A stretch of 64,000 nt of DNA from positions 64,230,933 through 64,294,932 of the forward strand of contig JAYESD010000004.1 of assembly GCA_036927565.1 (NCBI GenBank), written 5' to 3'. Origin of the DNA: Tuctoria greenei (lineage: Eukaryota > Streptophyta > Magnoliopsida > Poales > Poaceae). Shown here piece after piece: positions 35,140 to 46,088 of the stretch. A program made the translations under genes and the position numbers. The notes under the pieces were generated by a model. The model was given only the letters and a program-made list of their open reading frames with translations, was not told where the DNA came from and did not search any database. Position 1 is the stretch's first letter, and each line of letters begins with the position of its first letter.

Positions 35140-35780
35140 ATGGTGGTAGATGTCGGAGCTACTAAGTTCCGAAATATCCCAAGGGGGCCCGCCGTCGACG
35201 TTTCGGATGTTGAAAGTGGGCGCTGTCGAAGCTGACAATGTTTTGACAACTCCCATGGGGGCCCGCTGTTGACGTGAAGCATAATGACGATCCAAGCAAA
35301 GATGGTGAAGAAATCACCCGAAGGGTATTCTCCGTCGATGTATTCTACATTGATGGTGGATATCGTCGAAGTCGGGAAGCACCAACGATCCCAGGGGGCC
35401 CGCTATCGACGTTCTACGTGTTGACAGTGGGTGTCGTCGAAGCTACCAAGCTCTGACAACCCCAGGGGCCTACCGACGACGTTCCACGTGTTGACAGTTG
35501 GTGACGTTGAAGCTACCAAGCTCCGACAACCCTAGAGGGCCCGCTGTCGACGTTCTACACGTTGACAGTGTGTGCCATCAAAGCTACCAAGCTCCGACAA
35601 CCCCAAGGGGCCTACCAACAAAGTTCTACGCGTTGACAGTGGGTGCTGCAAAAGCTACCAAGCTCCAACAACCCCAGGGAGCCCGCCGTCGGTGTTTCTA
35701 TGCATTGACAGTGGGTGTCGTCGAACCAACCAAGCTCTGACAACTCCCAAGGGTCCCGCCGTCGACACAATATAGGGTCC
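35140..35780 (+). repeat. 71 bp tandem repeat array in Gypsy-1 3' region
   Basis: TTGACAGT recurs at 35421, 35491, 35562, 35633 and 35705, spacing 70-72 bp, with more diverged units from about 35140. Each unit carries a CAGGGGGCCCGCCGTCGACG-like block and AAGCTACCAAGCTCCGACAAC. About eight to nine units in total. Tandem repeats in this position are a known feature of Tat-type elements. Confidence 0.85.
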
Positions 35781-36179
35781 CTGGAGATGTCGACTTCGAA
35801 CCTAAGAACTAATGTTCTGGCTACAAGTTCGAAGCGTTCAAGTCATCAAAACATTATCAAAACCTTTTGGTACATGTTTGCAATCAAATTGTGTACACCT
35901 ACCAAGGGGCCAATAAGATAAAGGACAATGCATTGAAGACAAACACAAAATGGAATTCATTCATTCGAGAAGAGTGGATTTCATTCATCAGAAGGACTAG
36001 ATTACAAAATGAGGATTACAATAAAAGGCAAAAGAAAAAGGTTCTAGCTACTGAAGCCTCTAAGTCCTGTGGAAAAATGAGGCAACCTTCTCAGCAGCTT
36101 CTTGTATGCTGGCCCTAGCGGCACCCCCCTCTTCGACAATGGGTCCTTTGAAGATCTGATCTAGAGAAAGTTGGGGGTC

Positions 36180-39100
36180 TCAGCTCTTGTAACACGCCAG
36201 AACATATTTGGCTACGTTCTTGGCCAGAGATTTACCTTTTGTCCCCAGTTGGTCAATGATGACATCACCCATCGCGTCGAGTTTGCTGCCAGCAGAACTA
36301 AGTGCCACTAGTGACTGGTCCAATTCTGGTGTTGGGTTCTCCAAATGTACCAGACTGAAGACAACTGGTACCAAAGCTTTGTCGGCATGCCCCAAGAAAT
36401 CCCACATCCGCTGGGACTCAGTTTCCCTCAAGCTCAACAGCTCCTCAAGTGACCTTCTGACTGCCGCAAGTTCTGAACTCTCCTGGGCGATGCGCTCGAC
36501 CTCTTTAGCTTGTTGTTGAATGCTTTCAGCCACTTGCCTTTCGCGGTCAACGAGCTTCGTCTCCCGGAGGTGGATGCAGTTCTGCCGTTCGGCCAGGTCC
36601 TTCTCCCTGCCTCTCACCTTCCCCTCTCTGGTGGCAAATTCAGCTTCTCTTTTGGAGAGCTCTTGCCCCAACTTCCAGTGATTCTCCTCCTCCTACTTGC
36701 ACCGTTGATCAAGTTTCTTGGTGCGGTCTGCAAAGTTTTGTTCTCCCAGAGACAGTTTCTAGGCAAGCTCCCCCTCTCTTTTCAAAATATCCTCCTACAT
36801 CTCATGGATCTTCTCTTCCCTCTCATCGAGGTCCGCTCGGCGCTTCAGGAGAATCTCGTTCAACGTGTTGTGACTGTATTGACATTCGTCAGCAGCATCA
36901 TTGCTCTTTATGGCATGCTCGAGAATTTCCTGAGACTTAGTGTTGAGGGCCCTGATGTAGGCCTCCCTCTCCTCCAACAACTAGCCCCAATATTCCATCT
37001 GAGCCTTCTTCTTGTCGACCCACTCTTGTTGGTCAGCAAGCCTTATCTGCGCCAGCTTGGTTTCGAAATGAAGTCTGTTGCGCCAATGCCTTAAGGTGTG
37101 GCGCTCTTCTTCGAGGATCTTGCTGTCGTGGTCAAAGGCCAGTTGGACTTGATGGAGACTTGAGTAAGTGTTGTCAATAGACAATGCCAAAGGAATAGGC
37201 TCTGGGCCTGTCGGGGTCTTCTCCGCTGGCTCCAAGGGGTCTTCAAGCACAAAAATTGGGTCCCATGCCACAAGCATGGTCCTCTGCGGTCCTGCGGCAC
37301 TAGGGTCGCCACCTGGATGCTCTTCTGCTTCTACTGACTCTGAGGAGGGTCCCACTGAGGGAACATCAAACTCTGGGGCTGATGCCGAAGGTCCCCCTGC
37401 CGGATCTTCAACCATCGGCTCTCAAGGTGGAGGGCCCGCCGTTGACTCCTCTGGGTGCTCCGGCTCGGACATGGGCACCTCCGGAGTAATCGCCTCCGGT
37501 GCGGACGTTGGAGCTTTGTCCGGAGCCCCCACCGCTGCTGGCTCAGGCGCTGGCACTTCCACTGCATCTGACTCATGTGTCGGAGCTTCAATAATCTTCG
37601 GCACAGTGGCCGGAACTACGAGTACTTTCGGCTCGACCTGGCACATGCGGTGAAGCTTCGATTACCTCCAGCTCAAATGCCAGAGCTTCCGCCATCTCCG
37701 TCTCCTGCATCGGAGCTTCAGTCACCGGTGCTGCAGCTGCTGGCGCATCTTCATCAACTTCTCCCCGTGGTCCGGTGCTACCACGGGATTTTTTGGCATC
37801 TCTGGATCCAAATTCATGATAGGTGGCGCCGGAGCTGCCTTGTCTTCTGCCACTACTTGGGGAAGCTTAGGGGTTGAAGCCGGAGCTTCCACACGCTCAG
37901 CCTCAGTCGCTGCAGTAGGTGATAAAGCCTCGGACTTCTTTCTTAACACCCTGAAAACAAATGATCAGGAAAAATAAAGACACGATAAAGACAAAATTAA
38001 CACCTCAAGGTGAGATCACAATGCTTACTTGGGAATGCTACCACCCCAGTCGCCATGGTATTTCTTCTTCTGAGGACCAGAATCAGAGCCTACCAGACTT
38101 GGTGAGGTAAAAACCTCGGACCTCGGCCGGGAGCTAGCCGCCGCAGCTGGAGTCTCCTCAACTGGGACCTCCTACGACTGGGAAGGACCACCGGACCTGG
38201 AGCCTGCAGCTGGCATCAGAGCCGGAGTCAATTTGCAAGATATTGCGCTCCTCGAGGATGCTGGTACCGAAGAAGGCATTGCCGCCGAAGATCTGCTTTG
38301 CTAAGGAGAAGGGGCTGTTGAAGTCAGAGCTGACCTGACGGAGCTTCCATCAGCATGCCTCAACTTCCTCTTCTGGCTAGAAGATTCGACAGGCTCCTTG
38401 CCCTTACCCTTGCCATAATCATCAACCTTCTGGCTTGGAGTAGCTCCGGGGATTGCAACCCTGTAGGTACTATGCCTCTCCACCACGCCGAGGTCGTCCA
38501 ACATTTGCATTCTCCTCCGGAGCTCCCTACTTACCTCTGGAACCATGTTCGGAGGCAGGAAGGCAGTCGACAGAGCTAAGGCATCACGGGAGATAAGTCC
38601 ATTCTGAAATTTCTTGAGATGGAGCTTCAAAGCCTCCTCATTCAAGTTCGTATTCAAACCAATTTCAATTCGGTTATGATCCATCTCACTATAGAAAGCC
38701 CATGCGGGCTACTCCCTAGTCTTCAGTGGAGCCCACCTGTTCACCAAGAATGAAGGCCATTTGAGGGGTCACTCCTCCCTCTACGAATAATTGGATCCTT
38801 TCCAGGACGGGCTTGTACGCTTCTGATAGCTCCAGAACTACATTCCAGGCATCGGTGTTGACATTAGGTAGGCCCTTGGGCAACTCCAACCTCTCATGTT
38901 CCTCCACTGCGATAATCACCCAGTCTTTCTTCCAGTCGTCCCACTTGCCGGAGGGGAAGGTCTTCAAGTACTTGAAGGGGAAATTCTTGCGCTTCATGAA
39001 GAAGTAGAAGCCAATCAACTCCATCCCCTTCCCGGTGGTGTGGACCGTGAAGAAGGTCCAGAATAGCTCAATGCACGGAGGCACGCCCACCCACATCTCG

Positions 39101-39390
39101 CAGAATTGGACGAAGGTCGCCACCAGCAAGAGAGAGTGGGGGCCGAGGTGATGAAGCTGGAGGCCATAGAAATCCAGCAGCATCAAGAGAAAGGTTGAAA
39201 AAGTTGGGATCAGACCCACCATGGCATACGCTGAGAAGTACACCATCTCTCCGGTGTGCTCCTTCTTGAAGGGGAGCTTGCCGAAGCGGATGTCGCGGTT
39301 GCTGCAATCTCTGGACCACTTCATGTAGGTTTGTACCCTCGACAAATCTTCGTTGGTCTTGATCTTGCTGTGGGGAAGACCCAAGTCCAT
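36180..39390 (-). pseudogene. Gypsy-1 antisense gene (Tat-type aORF, Transposase_28-like), spliced
   Basis: This is minus-strand coding DNA opposite to gag-pol. The first frame, 38716-39390 (224 codons), matches the 'putative gypsy type transposon' family (PF04195-like): LPFKKEHTGEMVYFSAYAM and LLVATFVQFCEMWVGVPPCI. Next is 38301-38684 (REMQMLDDLG-type helix and a Lys-rich basic stretch KGKGKEPVESSSQKRKL). An intron with GTAAGC donor and TTTTCAG acceptor lies at 37951-38028. A Pro/Ala/Glu-rich low-complexity part (37330-37950) follows, then coiled-coil frames 36981-37415, 36795-36980 and 36180-36671 (KREAEFATREGKVRGREKDL). Such antisense ORFs are known from RIRE2/Grande-type elements; their role is unknown. 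Frame breaks at about 37420, 36980 and 36672 suggest decay. Confidence 0.75.
37951..38028 (-). other. Intron in the Gypsy-1 antisense gene
   Basis: On the minus strand the donor reads CCCAA|GTAAGC (38028) and the acceptor TTGTTTTCAG| (37951). It is 78 bp, T-rich before the acceptor, with open coding sequence on both sides. Confidence 0.65.
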
Positions 39391-39929
39391 CGTGACAAAG
39401 TGGAGCGGAAGTTGGAAAGGCTACGTGAAGGCTGGGAGGCTCTGAGTGCACGTTCGATTGAAAGTGTATAGAGTCCTCAAACCGTGTGGGCTTTCCTTCT
39501 TAAGTAAGCCTCCACAATTCTTGGATGGAAACCGCAATAGGATCAATATCACATTTTCAAAAGTCTACCCTGCAAATGATGAATTGGCCCGGGTCCACTC
39601 TGGTGGAATGGCCGAAGTTATTGCCCCAGGTGAACCGTTGTGACGATGGGAAGTTGGAAGCCCGAGGGCGGCGGCCTGACAAGGTGCGCGGAACCGATAT
39701 GGTTTTCACATTGGGAACCGGCGGCCTTCAATTGCGTGAGATCTGCACGCGAGGATCTCACCTGCCACATTCAAAAGAAGCCACGCGGCGAGGGTTTAAC
39801 AGCGGACCATCACCCCAACAGCACATCAAAAGACCTTTGAAGCCACAACGTGGGAATCAAAGATGGCCCCACCTCTGGTAGAATAACTTAACCCAAAGGG
39901 TTTCTCCAAGAGGTGGGCCCGGGGGCCAC
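39391..39929 (+). other. Gypsy-1 region before the 3' LTR, with polypurine tract
   Basis: No gene is supported. It would contain the promoter of the antisense gene. It ends in AGGTGGGCCCGGGGGCCAC, a purine/G-rich stretch directly before the LTR that probably serves as the polypurine tract. Confidence 0.5.
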
Positions 39930-40708
39930 TGTCGGTACCCTGCGTACCGGGTACCCCATGATACCGCAAGAAACGCTAAGGAGTTCCACCCATCCGAGTT
40001 GAAGAGCTCCGAAGGTTGCACGTGTTACACAACACTCGACCCGCATCCCTCGTTTTGGTAGCTCCGACACTGCCACGTGTAACACAAGGCCGGACCTAAC
40101 TCCCTTCATAGGGAAGCTCCGGTCTTGCCATGTGTCCAGTGACCCCGGACCTAACCCTAGTAGAGGGAAGCTCTGGAGCCGCCACGTGTCAAGCCTCCGG
40201 ACCTGAGACAACAATGAAGAGACTGGCGGATCTCCAACAGCGCGAACATTCAAGGAACAATTAAAGCTACAGTTATAAGACCTGATTGTGTGTCATTAAT
40301 GCCATATTAATGACACACGGTCAGAGGATCCTTAACAATGGAATGACGCCATAAAGGCGCGTTATCATAATGTTAATTGCTCTTAATATTCACAAATCAT
40401 GTATTAGGCAATTAACTACCGTTAGGACCACATGTCGGGCCAGGCTGATAATGTAACGGCTAGCCCTTGGATTATAAAAGGGTTGCGCCGCACGCTACAG
40501 GGGACAATTAAGCTCACATGCACACAAGCGCCATACACTCATACATACAACAACACATCCTGTGGAGTAGGGTGTTACGCCAAGGCGGCCCGAACCACGT
40601 AAAACGCCTCGTGTCACTGTCTTGTTCATAATCTCACCAATCAATCAAGAACCTCTGCGGGCTATGATCTAGTAGTATTGGGGGAAGTGTTGATCGCACA
40701 CTTCGACA
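39930..40708 (+). repeat. Gypsy-1 3' LTR, 779 bp
   Basis: It runs from TGTCGGTACCC to TTCGACA. TATA box at 40473-40480. It is directly followed by the TSD ACACT (40709-40713). Confidence 0.9.
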
Positions 40709-41460
40709 ACACTATTGCTAGAATGTCCAGATTAGATATAATTCCTAAATTTAATATTGTCAAAGGATCAAAGTGGCAATCTTGTGTGCAAGCAAAACAA
40801 CCTCGAAAACCATTCAAAAGTTTAGAGGAAAAGAGAGACTTGGCATCATTATATCTTATTCATTCTGATTTGTGTGAGATGAATGGATTATTAACTAGAG
40901 GAGGCAAGAGATATTTCATGACTTTTATAGATGATGCTACTCGTTTTTTTTTGTTATATTTATTTGCTAAAAACTAAAGATGAGGCTCTACATTACTTTA
41001 AAATTTATAAGGCCGAGGTTGAGAACCAACTTGAGAGAAAACTTAAACGGTTGCGCGATGATCGTGGAGGAGAGTATACCTCAAACAATTTCTCTTAGTT
41101 TTGTACTGAATATGATATTATCCATGAAGTGACACCACCATATTCACCTCAATCCGATAGGGTAGCTGAAAGGAAAAAAAACAAACACTAATAGATTTGG
41201 TGAATACTATATTAGAGAGCATCGGTATGTCCTATGAAATGTGGGGGTAAGCTATTTTGAGAGCAAATTTTGTTCTAAATAGAGTAGAGACTAAAAACAA
41301 AGAAGTCGCTCCATATGAGGGATGGAATGGAAAGGAATCCAACGTCAAATTTTTGAGGACTTGGGGTTGTTTGGCAAAGGTCAATCTACCAGAGCCGAAA
41401 AAGAGAAATCTTGGACCCAAAACAGTAGAATGTGTGATATGCACATAACAGTACGGAATA
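40709..41460 (+). pseudogene. Copia-A integrase
   Basis: The open piece 40678-40977 gives WQSCVQAKQPRKPF (zinc-binding end) and DLIHSDLCEMNG-type sequence with SDLC holding the first catalytic Asp, then RYFMTFIDDATR. Later pieces in other frames give LRDDRGGEYTSNNF (second Asp) and a degraded YSPQSDRVAERKK (Glu region, N-G replaced by D-R). Stops at about 40975, 41097, 41190 and 41250 break it. It is more decayed than the other elements, as expected for the oldest layer. Confidence 0.78.
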
Positions 41461-42940
41461 TATATTTTTAGTAGTTAAATCTGATACTCCGGAGCAAAAT
41501 GTGAATACTATCTTGGAGTCAAAAGGTGCTTCATTCTTTGAGAATATATTTCTAATGAGAGCAGTAGGTAGCACATCTTATAATGAGAATAACCATACTC
41601 ATACAACAGCTCCTGAGGATTACACACCACCTCAACCAAACAATGAAACACACACCATCCGGAGAAGATAACAATTTAGTTGATTTTGAATCTCCTCGTA
41701 GGAGTAAGAGACAAAGGATTGAAAAATATTTTGTTTTCGACTTTATTGTCTATCTTGTAGATGATGTGCCCAATACTCCTTCAGAGGCATATGTTTCTCC
41801 AGATGCAGAGTATTTGAAAGAGCCAATCCCTAGTGAGATGGACTCCATCATGTCAAATGGGACTTGGGAGATTACTGATTGTCCAAGTAGGTGTAAACCA
41901 ATTGGCTGTAAGTGGATCTTCAAAAAAAAATTGAAGCCGAATGGTACTATTGAGAAGTACAAGGCTAGACTTGTGGCTAAGAGATTTACACAAATAGAAG
42001 GGGATGATTTCTTTCACACATACTCTCCTGTTGCCCGAATTACCACCATTAGAGTATTGCTTGCGATAGCTTCTTCTTGCAGTTCACTTGTCCATCAAAT
42101 GGATAAAGACGACTTTCCTTATGGAGAGTTAGAGGAAGAAATATATATGGAGCAACCAGATGGTTATAAAATTCTTGGGCAAGAGAACAAAGTGTGTAAA
42201 TCAATAAGATCCCTGTATGGTCTTATGCAAGCACCCAAACAATGGCATGAAAAATTCTACAACACTCTGACGTAAGCCGGATTCAGCGTGTATGAGGCAG
42301 ACAAATGTGTGTACCATCATTATGGTGCAGTCAAGGAGTATTTTTGTGCTTGTACGGCAATGACATATTGATTTTTGGAACAAGCACAAGCGTGATTGAT
42401 GAGATCAAATATTTCTTGTCTCGATATTTTGCCATGAAAGACTAGGAACCTGTAGATGTAATTTTGAATATAAAGTTGATTAAATGTGAGGATGGGATCA
42501 CTCTAAATCAATCTCACTATGCGGAGAAAATTCTTTCCCGTTTTGGCTTTGAGGACTACAAAGTCTCTCCAACTCCTTATGATGCAAGCATCAAACTTCA
42601 AAAATTCATGGGAGAGGGAAAAGATCAACTAAGATATTCACAAATAATCGGTTCCCTTATGTATCTAGTTGGTGCCACGCGACCTGATATCTTCTATGCT
42701 GTGAGCAAACTCAGTCGATTTACATCAAACCCCGTAGATAATCATTGGAAGACACTGGAACGAGTGTTGTGCTATTTGAGAGGCACACCCTCACTTGGAA
42801 TTCACTACACAGGATATCCACCAGCGTTGGAGGGATATAGTGATTCCAGTTGGATCTCAGATGCGAATGAGATGAAGGCCACAAGTGGCTTTGTGTTTAC
42901 GCTTGCTGGTGCTGCAGTTTCATGGAGGTCTTGTAAATAG
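41461..42940 (+). pseudogene. Copia-A reverse transcriptase
   Basis: The frame 41583-42275 has the RT start (PIPSEMDSIMSNGTWEITD, CKPIGCKWIFKKKLKPNG, ARLVAKRFTQIEGDDFFHTY). The first catalytic Asp region reads QMDKDDFPYGELEEEIYMEQ, and SLYGLMQAPKQWHEKFY follows. A stop at 42273 precedes a segment where the YVDD box is degraded (YGNDILIFGTS region, about 42357-42380). The frame 42464-42940 continues through the thumb (LMYLVGATRPDIFYAVSKLS) into RNase H. Not functional. Confidence 0.78.
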
Positions 42941-43261
42941 ACTTTATTAACAAAGTCTACCAGAGAGGCTGAACTTGTAGCAATAGAAACAACTACCAAT
43001 GAGGTTGAATGGATAAGAGAGCTATTTATGGACTTACCTTTTGTTGAAAAGCCAGTATCGTCTATCTTAATGTATTGCGATAACCAATCATTGCTAGCTC
43101 AGGTTATGAATACAAAGAATAATTCAAATCCCAACAAGCACATCAAGCATAGACGGAAATGTGTCAGGAAGATGAAAAACTCTGGAGTTATAGCTGCAAG
43201 ATATGTGAGAAGTGCAAATGATTTGGCAGACTCTTTCACAAAGGGAATATCAAGAATGTGA
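42941..43261 (+). pseudogene. Copia-A RNase H, C-terminal part
   Basis: RNase H begins at about 42835 (YSDSSWISDANEMKATSG), is interrupted by a stop near 42938 and continues in 43028-43261. The Asp of MYCDNQSLLAQVMN and the end motif NDLADSFTKGIS are visible. Confidence 0.78.
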
Positions 43262-43859
43262 TTTCTCTAATGGCTAAGAACATGGTATGAGGCCCACATG
43301 AAGCTACATCGCAACAGTAACATGTCCTTTTGATCAGAGATCCCGTGATTTAGGTACTAGGAAAAACAAGTTGACTGATGTAACCAAAGAGTACATTGTA
43401 AATAAATAAATGTACCCATGTTCAAATGACACCAAGTATTTTTTTAGTGTATGGAAGGTTGGTATAAATTAAGAATTAATGTTTTTCGTTGTAAAGATAT
43501 TAGCATATAGGATATCTTGAAGGAAAACACCTACTTGGGCTCAACTGTAGGTCACAGTTCGTGAGAATACACCGTTCTCATAAAGGCTCATGAGAAGATA
43601 GGAGAGCAAACCATTAACGCTGAAGATAGGTGAGGTTGTCTGGCAGCCTAGTACCAGTTATGATTTCAAGTGAAATCTTTACACACAAGGCTGAGAATTC
43701 AAGGCCTAGTCCATTCTCCAATCGTGGAAAGATGAATCTTGTTATTCTAACTATAAGTTCAACCTGTACGGTACTCATATTGAAAGACTGGATATAAAAC
43801 AATACTGCAGCATAGTGATCTTTTGTTCTCCATTCCTTGCTTTGAAATTGGTGGAGGAT
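43262..43859 (+). other. Copia-A 3' spacer and polypurine tract
   Basis: No gene is supported. GGTGGAGGAT at 43850-43859 directly before the LTR is the likely polypurine tract. Confidence 0.6.
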
Positions 43860-44572
43860 TGTTGAAATTTGGCCCATTTAAGTGGCCCATTCAGCTGAAA
43901 TTCCAAAACAATGTGGTTGTTGGTTTTAGTCCCATACTCCTAGTTCAAGGTGGCACAAACCAACTTATATAGTATCTCTCGTACTCATGGCTGAATAGAG
44001 ATATCAATATAATAATGAGGGAGTTGGTTATATATATATACTTACACACACGCACGCGCGTGCGTATCCGTAATTTCTTGCGTGTTCTTCCGCATGCCTT
44101 GTGACTTGTGACGTACGACCGTGGCGTGGTTGCATTGAGTGTATTTTTGTCACTTGTATCCTTTACAAAATTTAAATCGTTATGTACTAATAGAGAATTA
44201 GTGCACGATTTATTGTCATAAACGCCATTAATTGACGAGTTGCAATTAGTGGACGTTATTAGAGAGGAAACGGCTCCTAGAAGACAGCCGTGCCTATATT
44301 GAGCCCTGGAGAAGTTCAGGTTTCTTAGACACAAAAAAATTCCCTTCCATCTATTCTGTTTCAATCCTTTGGAAAGTAGTGATGTGGTGTTTGAGTTGTC
44401 AAAACTTCACCGACCCTCCGAGGAGGAGGGTGAGAGGTATCTCCATACTGATGCTGTCGTGAAGCCTGCACGAGGGATGACAATAAAGTTTATGGGCAGT
44501 GCATCCGTGCGACCGCCCGAAGCTGTTTGACATCGATCTGCGCTGCCACGTGGACAAGCTGCAACATCTACA
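43860..44572 (+). repeat. Copia-A 3' LTR, right end uncertain
   Basis: It begins TGTTGAAATTTGGCCC immediately after the polypurine tract. The end is guessed at CATCTACA (44572), a TG...CA end; no second LTR is available in the window for comparison. Confidence 0.5.
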
Positions 44573-45162
44573 TCGACAAACTTTGTGGGTCTATATACTT
44601 CCGCTAGTGTTTATTGTGTAGATCTATCTACTTCTTTGTAAAGTTCACACATCACAGTTTTAAATATCCATGAAACTTGCTTCAATTTAGAATCTGAACT
44701 TAGAATAATACGCAATTTTGTAACACATTTCGCAAATTGCAAAATATATGTTACTAAGAAGATTCAAATAAGATGGCTAAAGGGCACTTCTAAACTGCAC
44801 TTGCCACTTTTCAAGAGAGTGCTTTTGTACGCAGTGGAATCAAGTCCATGGATTGTTCTAACGTTTGCTTGCTGCTTGGTACTTTGGTACTTCCTGCAAC
44901 TTCTACTCGTGGATGAAAAACCTATGCGCCGTGTGCCGGCCGTTTCGTGGAAATGTAGAATGCCACGCATCAAAATCTTTGGTTCCCGTGAACTGCCTTT
45001 CGAGACATCTATATAGCTTCACTCAATATCACTACGAACCGAGAGACTGTCGTCTCGGATACTTTGATGTTACTTAATATTTTGAAAAACGTAAAAATTA
45101 TGTGTGGGACTTACATTTTGAATGTTCTGCATGTGTAAAAGATTTACACCTAATGGAATTAC
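44573..45162. other. Unassigned sequence before the CACTA element
   Basis: I see no gene or known repeat here. The 71-codon open stretch at 44801-45016 has no recognisable motif. The last three bases, TAC (45160-45162), are the CACTA target duplication. Confidence 0.4.
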
Positions 45163-45178
45163 CACTACTACAAAAAGC
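45163..45178 (+). repeat. CACTA left terminal inverted repeat
   Basis: CACTACTACAAAAAGC. Preceded by the TAC target duplication. Confidence 0.93.
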
Positions 45179-45184
45179 ATTTTT

Positions 45185-45800
45185 ACAGGCGCCTCAATTT
45201 TTCAAACACAGGCGGTCCTTAAAAATATGCGACTGTGATGACGAATGATATAATAACCGTCTGTGATGAAAGAACAACACAGGCGGATTTTAAAGAACAA
45301 CCGTCTGGGTAAATACATGATCTTCAGAATCGGTTCTTAATTAAGAACCGCCTGTAATGCAACGAACTTCACAGACGGATTTTAAGAAACAACCGTCTGG
45401 GTAAATACATGATCTTCGTAGACGGTTATTAATTATTAACCGTCTGCAATGCAATGAACTTCACAGGCGGATTTTAAGAAACAACCGTATGGGTAAATAC
45501 ATGATCTTCACAGACGGTTATTAATTATTAACCGTCTGCAATGCCATGAACTTCACAGACGGATTTTAAGAAACAACCGTCTGGGTAAATACATGATCTT
45601 CGTTGGCGGTTCTTGATTAATAACCGTCTGTAATGCAATGAACTTCACAGATGGATTTTAAGGAACAACCGTCTGAGTAAATACATGATCTTCGTTGGCG
45701 GTTCTTAATTAATAACCGTCTGTAATGCAATGAACTTCATAGCCGGTTCTTGATTAACAACGGCCTGAGAAGATCATGTATTTTCAGTGGCGGTCATTGT
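45185..45800 (+). repeat. CACTA left subterminal array, 92 bp units
   Basis: GAACTTCACAG recurs at 45364, 45456, 45548 and 45640 (92 bp period), each unit carrying a CAGACGG...AACCGTCTG inverted pair. In En/Spm such subterminal motifs are the binding sites of the TNPA protein; here the role is inferred from position and repetition. Confidence 0.88.
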
Positions 45801-46088
45801 TTAATTATCATAAGCGGTTTTCATTGAAATTACAGGGATGTAGTTGCAATTATATATCACAGCCGCATGTAGTCGTGCAGGCAAAATTGTATCAGGAAAA
45901 AAACACAGATGAGCTAGCGGATACTAGTACAGTAATGCATTATAGGAAATGCTCGATCACCAGTGAGGCTGGCTTAATTGTGATAATACACCATTAGAGG
46001 CTTTACAATTGTTCAAAGATAATTTCTTTACACACTGAACAAAAATCATGCTACATTCATTGTAGATCGACGATGAAGCTCCCATCGA

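Larger units (their letters stand above)
591..40708 (+). mobile_element. Gypsy-1, Tat-like LTR retrotransposon, host of two later insertions
   Basis: The element begins TGTTGGTACCC at 591 and its second LTR begins TGTCGGTACCC at 39930. Both LTRs end in TTYGACA (11305 and 40708). The TSD is ACACT. The internal part on the plus strand carries gag, a retropepsin, reverse transcriptase with YVDD, RNase H and integrase. A long antisense coding region and a tandem-repeat block lie between integrase and the 3' LTR. That antisense region plus repeats is the known layout of the Tat branch of plant Gypsy elements. Copia-1 sits in the 5' LTR and Gypsy-2 in the protease region; without them the element would be about 14 kb. 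Confidence 0.88.
40709..44572 (+). mobile_element. Copia-A retrotransposon, right part
   Basis: This continues the frame broken at 590: GFDT before and IARMSRLDIIPKF after the TSD. It carries the rest of integrase, RT and RNase H, a 3' spacer, a polypurine tract and one LTR start at 43860. The right end is uncertain because the 5' LTR lies outside the window. Confidence 0.82.

Noticed and set aside
37168..37653. Plus-strand Gly/Ser/Thr-rich frame of 161 codons
   Set aside because: Mirror of the Pro/Ala/Glu-rich part of the minus-strand antisense gene, which has the better-supported neighbours and intron.
44801..45016. Frame of 71 codons with a hydrophobic stretch before the CACTA element
   Set aside because: No motif, no family resemblance, no nearby supporting exon; could be chance.
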